Shown here one piece after another: positions 60,936-64,000 of a stretch of 64,000 bases of DNA. Origin of the DNA: 2-12-FULL-35-15 sp036386835 (GTDB lineage: Bacteria > Bacteroidota > Bacteroidia > 2-12-FULL-35-15). Within the stretch, counting starts at the first letter, position 1. Every line of letters begins with the position of its first letter. The stretch lies in assembly GCA_036386835.1 (NCBI GenBank), contig DASVUX010000016.1, forward strand, positions 33,529-97,528. Reading direction: 5' to 3'. The position numbers and the translations under genes were made by a program. The notes under the pieces were generated by a model. The model saw only the letters and a list, made by a program, of their open reading frames with translations, did not search any database and was not told the origin of the DNA.

Positions 60936-62240
60936 ATGAGTGTATTCGAGATCATAGGCGGAACCAGGCTGAAAGGCGAGATCATCCCGCAAGGCGCTAA
61001 AAATGAAGCATTACAGATCCTTTGTGCTGTTTTGCTCACACCTGAAAAAGTGGTGATCCAAAACATACCTAATATTATTGATGTAAACAAACTGATCGAC
61101 CTCCTGAAAGATCTTGGTGTAAAGATCGAAAAGACCGGACACGAAGAATATACATTCCAGGCGGACGATGTAAATGTTGATTACCTCAACTCTGAAGAAT
61201 TCAAGAAAAAAGGCGGAAGCCTTCGCGGATCGATTATGATCGTAGGACCGCTTCTCTCACGGTTCGGAAAAGGATACATTCCGCGCCCCGGAGGCGATAA
61301 GATCGGCAGGCGAAGGCTGGATACACACTTTATCGGGTTTCAGAACCTCGGTGCGAAATTTATTTATGATGAAGGAAATGATTTTTATAAAGTAGAGGCA
61401 AAGAACCTGAAAGGTTGTTACATGTTGCTGGATGAGGCTTCAGTAACAGGTACGGCAAATATTATTATGGCTGCAGTTCTTGCTGAAGGCCGTACAACCA
61501 TTTTTAATGCAGCCTGTGAACCTTATATCCAGCAGTTATGTAAAATGCTGAACAGCATGGGAGCGAGGATCACCGGCATCGGTTCCAACCTGCTTTATAT
61601 TGATGGTGTTGAGAAAATGAACGGATGTACGCACCGTATGCTTCCGGATATGATCGAGATAGGAAGTTTTATAGGGATGGCGGCCATGACGCAGTCGGAG
61701 ATCACCATTAAAAATGTGGCATATGATGAACTGGGGATAATCCCAAATACTTTCCAGCGCCTTGGAATAAAAATGGAGCGCAGAGGTGATGATATTTTTA
61801 TTCCCGAGCAGGACCGTTATGAGATCGATACCTTTATTGACGGCTCTATCCTTACGATAGCCGATGCTATCTGGCCGGGCTTAACCCCCGATCTTCTCAG
61901 TATTATCCTCGTGGTTGCCACACAGGCAAAAGGAACAGTCCTGATCCATCAGAAAATGTTTGAAAGCCGCTTGTTCTTTGTTGATAAGCTGATTGATATG
62001 GGCGCACAGATCATCCTTTGCGATCCGCACCGTGCCACAGTGATAGGTCTCAACCATGAACACCGGCTGAAAGGGATATCCATGACTTCACCGGATATCC
62101 GAGCAGGGGTTTCACTTCTTATTGCTGCGCTTTCCGCCAGTGGTAAAAGCACCATCCACAATATAGAGCAGATAGACCGCGGGTACCAGGACATCGACAC
62201 ACGTTTACAGAAACTTGGCGCACAAATTGTTAGGAAGTAG
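60936..62240 (+). CDS. murA: UDP-N-acetylglucosamine 1-carboxyvinyltransferase with Asp in the catalytic loop
   Basis: First committed step of peptidoglycan synthesis: transfers enolpyruvate from PEP to UDP-GlcNAc. 434 residues. Lys22 in GAKNEAL matches the essential Lys. In the mobile loop the usual Cys (E. coli Cys115) is replaced by Asp121 in RPGGDKIGRRRLDTH. Cys-to-Asp at this place is known to keep activity and give fosfomycin insensitivity (for example in Mycobacterium and Chlamydia). The rest of the fold (VTGTANIIMAAVLAEG, PDMIEIGSFI) is normal. Weak repeats and a hairpin precede it; no operon partner except the thioredoxin-like gene 25 bp downstream. Confidence 0.95.
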   Translation: MSVFEIIGGTRLKGEIIPQGAKNEALQILCAVLLTPEKVVIQNIPNIIDVNKLIDLLKDLGVKIEKTGHEEYTFQADDVNVDYLNSEEFKKKGGSLRGSIMIVGPLLSRFGKGYIPRPGGDKIGRRRLDTHFIGFQNLGAKFIYDEGNDFYKVEAKNLKGCYMLLDEASVTGTANIIMAAVLAEGRTTIFNAACEPYIQQLCKMLNSMGARITGIGSNLLYIDGVEKMNGCTHRMLPDMIEIGSFIGMAAMTQSEITIKNVAYDELGIIPNTFQRLGIKMERRGDDIFIPEQDRYEIDTFIDGSILTIADAIWPGLTPDLLSIILVVATQAKGTVLIHQKMFESRLFFVDKLIDMGAQIILCDPHRATVIGLNHEHRLKGISMTSPDIRAGVSLLIAALSASGKSTIHNIEQIDRGYQDIDTRLQKLGAQIVRK

Positions 62241-62251
62241 CCGAAAAAATG

Positions 62252-62259
62252 TAAATTTG
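62252..62259 (+). promoter_or_regulatory. -7 promoter element for the TlpA-like gene
   Basis: TAAATTTG with a TTG at 62227-62229 (22-nt spacer). It ends 5 nt before the ATG. Confidence 0.35.
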
Positions 62260-62264
62260 TAATT

Positions 62265-62828
62265 ATGAAGAAAGTTAATGTCCTGCTTATCCTTGCCGCG
62301 ACTTCTGTCCTGGCGTATGGATTCATTACCAAGAAAAATCCTGCAACAAAACAATCCGGTGCCGTAGAAGGCCTTAATGTAGGGAATATCGCACCTGACC
62401 TGAAGTACGTTGATCCGCAAGGCAAAGAAATCGCACTCTCATCGCTCAGAGGTAAAGTTGTTCTTCTCGATTTCTGGGCTTCCTGGTGCGGACCTTGCAG
62501 AAAAGAGAATCCGAATGTAGTGGCCACTTACAATAAATTCAAGGACACAAAATTCAATAAAAAAGCAAAAGGTTTTACTGTTTACAGCCTGTCACTTGAT
62601 TCTAACAAAGATGCATGGATCAATGCAATTGCAAAGGATGGCCTGGTATGGCCTAATCACGTGAGTGACCTTGGCGGATGGCAGTCAAAAGGTGCAGCAG
62701 TCTACAGGGTTAATTCAATTCCTGCCGGCTTCCTGATAGACGAGAATGGTATCATTGTAGCCAAAGGAAATGACCTTAGAGGTCCCGGCCTGGAAAATGA
62801 GCTTAACAAACTCGCAGGTAATAAATAA
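62265..62828 (+). CDS. TlpA/ResA-like thiol-disulfide oxidoreductase
   Basis: 187 residues. An N-terminal membrane anchor or signal (residues 4-19) leads to a thioredoxin-fold AhpC/TlpA domain with WCGPC in LLDFWASWCGPCRKENPNVV at about 66-85. It would reduce disulfides in exported proteins or cytochrome c. The closing segment RVNSIPAGFLIDENG contains the usual cis-Pro. It follows murA closely but probably has its own promoter. Confidence 0.9.
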   Translation: MKKVNVLLILAATSVLAYGFITKKNPATKQSGAVEGLNVGNIAPDLKYVDPQGKEIALSSLRGKVVLLDFWASWCGPCRKENPNVVATYNKFKDTKFNKKAKGFTVYSLSLDSNKDAWINAIAKDGLVWPNHVSDLGGWQSKGAAVYRVNSIPAGFLIDENGIIVAKGNDLRGPGLENELNKLAGNK

Positions 62829-62846
62829 GATTTTCCTGATCTTAGT

Positions 62847-62882
62847 TAAAAAGACAGAATCCAAAAAGGGTTCTGTCTTTTT
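62847..62882 (+). terminator. Intrinsic terminator after the TlpA-like gene
   Basis: Stem AAAAAGACAGAA / TTCTGTCTTTTT around a short AT loop, with a small internal mismatch, then a T-rich tail. Confidence 0.8.
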
Positions 62883-62907
62883 GTTTTTCCACGATTCTAA
62901 ATTTGCT

Positions 62908-62915
62908 TAGCTTTG
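62908..62915 (+). promoter_or_regulatory. -7 promoter element for the right-end secreted protein
   Basis: TAGCTTTG fits TAnnTTTG. A second possible box, TAAATTTG, lies at 62898-62905. The start is 17 nt after the first. Confidence 0.4.
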
Positions 62916-62931
62916 ACATTATTCCATAGTT

Positions 62932-64000
62932 ATGATAAAAAAATTAATCCTGCTGATCTTAATTCTTCTTCCTCTTCTTTCTGCCGCTCAGAAAAAAGAC
63001 CTGGGCATCCACATGGGCTGTTTTGCCAATGGCGATACACTTACCATTGCATCAGTTAAAAAGACGAGCAATGTCAGCCTTTTTGGAGAAGGGTCTGAGA
63101 ATTATACTCTTAAAAACTGGAAGATGGTTGTCACGCTTAAGAATAGAAAGACGTACGTATTTAAACACAATCCCAAAGCGCTCAATGTGCTTTCCCCGCA
63201 AATGAAAGATGCGATGCTGGATAAATACAAGGCGATAACAAGTGTGGTTCTTACAGATGTAATAGCTGAAACTAAGGGACAGGAAGTGAAGCTGGACTCG
63301 GCTGTTTTTTACCTGAATGACAAAGCTATAAAAAAGTGTGATGAGAGGACTGCCCGTGCGAAGGACGACCTGGTACTGAAGTTTTCCTGTTTTAAGGATG
63401 GGGATGTAGCAACTGTAAAGGACCTGCTTCATTACCCCACTTTTTCCATCATAAATTTTAATCCTAAGGTGGATGTTAAAATCCTTTCTTACACTTTTGC
63501 TGTCCCTAAGATGGATGTTAGAAGAAATCCAAAGGGAATTGAAGGCATCGAAAATACCGGCATTGAATTGAATGCCGAAAGCTATGAAATGGCGAAAAAG
63601 CTGCTGCCGGAAGAAGAATTCATTATTAAGAATATTAAGATCGAATTCAGTAACCCGAGGTCAAAAACTACCGAGGTGGTAACCGTTGCACCAATTGTTA
63701 TTAATATAGGCAGGAAAAGTTCCGAAGTTTGCGGTGAAGCAGGTTCTGATACCCTTTTTGTACTGGAATACTCAGGAAAACTGCTTACAGGTAAAGACAG
63801 GAATGTGCCGCTTTCAGGAGAAAAAGTCATGCTGAAAGACCAGCGCGATTCAGTGGTGCAGGTTACTGTGACCAATAGTTACGGGGATTTTACCTTTCGT
63901 AACCTGAAAGCAGATGAATCATACAGGATCAGTGTCATGGCTTCAGATAACCCCAAGCTGAAAGACCAGGTTCTTTACCTGGCAAAAGTGGACGGGACAA
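62932..64000 (+). CDS. Large secreted protein, cut by the window end
   Basis: The frame is open from an ATG at 62932 to the last base; the end is not in the window. It begins with a signal peptide (KKLILLILILLPLLSAAQ) followed by an N-terminal region with HMGCFANGDTLTIASVKKTSNVSLFGEG. A later segment (DVPLSGEKVMLKDQRDSV ... NSYGDFTFRNLKADESYRI) has the pattern of a carboxypeptidase-regulatory (CNA-B-like) domain, common in Bacteroidota OmpA-family and cell-surface proteins. At least 356 residues are visible. No family assigned. Confidence 0.75.
   Translation, partial: MIKKLILLILILLPLLSAAQKKDLGIHMGCFANGDTLTIASVKKTSNVSLFGEGSENYTLKNWKMVVTLKNRKTYVFKHNPKALNVLSPQMKDAMLDKYKAITSVVLTDVIAETKGQEVKLDSAVFYLNDKAIKKCDERTARAKDDLVLKFSCFKDGDVATVKDLLHYPTFSIINFNPKVDVKILSYTFAVPKMDVRRNPKGIEGIENTGIELNAESYEMAKKLLPEEEFIIKNIKIEFSNPRSKTTEVVTVAPIVINIGRKSSEVCGEAGSDTLFVLEYSGKLLTGKDRNVPLSGEKVMLKDQRDSVVQVTVTNSYGDFTFRNLKADESYRISVMASDNPKLKDQVLYLAKVDGT

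Overview
The window is chromosomal DNA of a Bacteroidota bacterium. The evidence is GldM of the type IX secretion system (T9SS), two secreted proteins with C-terminal T9SS sorting domains, DUF4290, Reg_prop/Y_Y_Y sensor proteins, a SiaB/SiaC pair, MurA with Asp at the usual catalytic Cys, and many promoters of the Bacteroidota type (TTTG, about 18 nt, TAnnTTTG). Shine-Dalgarno sites are mostly weak or absent. I saw no tRNA, rRNA, CRISPR array or intact insertion sequence. Nothing fixes the genus. Both ends cut through genes (trigger factor at the left, a secreted protein at the right).

Layout. 1-3.2 kb: tig (partial)-clpP-clpX, the chaperone/protease cluster. 3.2-6.6 kb: secreted M48 peptidase and a class I/II aminotransferase. 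6.7-12.4 kb: an accessory island with a visibly AT-rich NACHT NTPase carrying a PD-(D/E)xK nuclease domain. Its promoter lies next to a ~1.3 kb array of five ~250-bp structured repeats. 12.4-15.4 kb: a sulP-CA-CA operon (anion transporter plus two beta-carbonic anhydrases). 15.5-17.4 kb: small secreted protein, ZIP metal transporter, methyltransferase. 17.4-24.6 kb: two membrane proteins ending in SpoIIE-type PP2C phosphatase domains, a lipoprotein, and a siaB-siaC operon. Together these make up a phosphatase/kinase/phosphoprotein partner switch with no diguanylate cyclase in view. 24.7-28.4 kb: LytTR regulator and LytS-type propeller kinase. 28.8-34.5 kb: ABC-2 exporter and exported proteins.

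34.6-41.1 kb: RlmL-like methyltransferase, pfkA, tandem DUF218 lipoproteins, priA. 41.2-46.9 kb: gldM without its usual gldK/L/N partners, then an amidase-histidine kinase-response regulator operon. 47-50.3 kb: arfB, an RluA-type pseudouridine synthase, panB, a lipoprotein. 50.4-53.5 kb: dnaK and a T9SS-targeted endonuclease I. 53.5-59.7 kb: a lipoprotein paralogous to the one at 22.7 kb, folA-thyA, then etfB-etfA-bfn-nucleoside transporter. 60-64 kb: DUF4290 protein, murA, a TlpA-like thioredoxin and the start of a large secreted protein.

The parts most worth following up are the NACHT gene with its repeat array, the SpoIIE/SiaB/SiaC circuit, and the coupling of a peptidoglycan amidase to a two-component system. 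All function calls rest on motifs read from the translations, with no database search. Repeat and promoter calls were made by eye.
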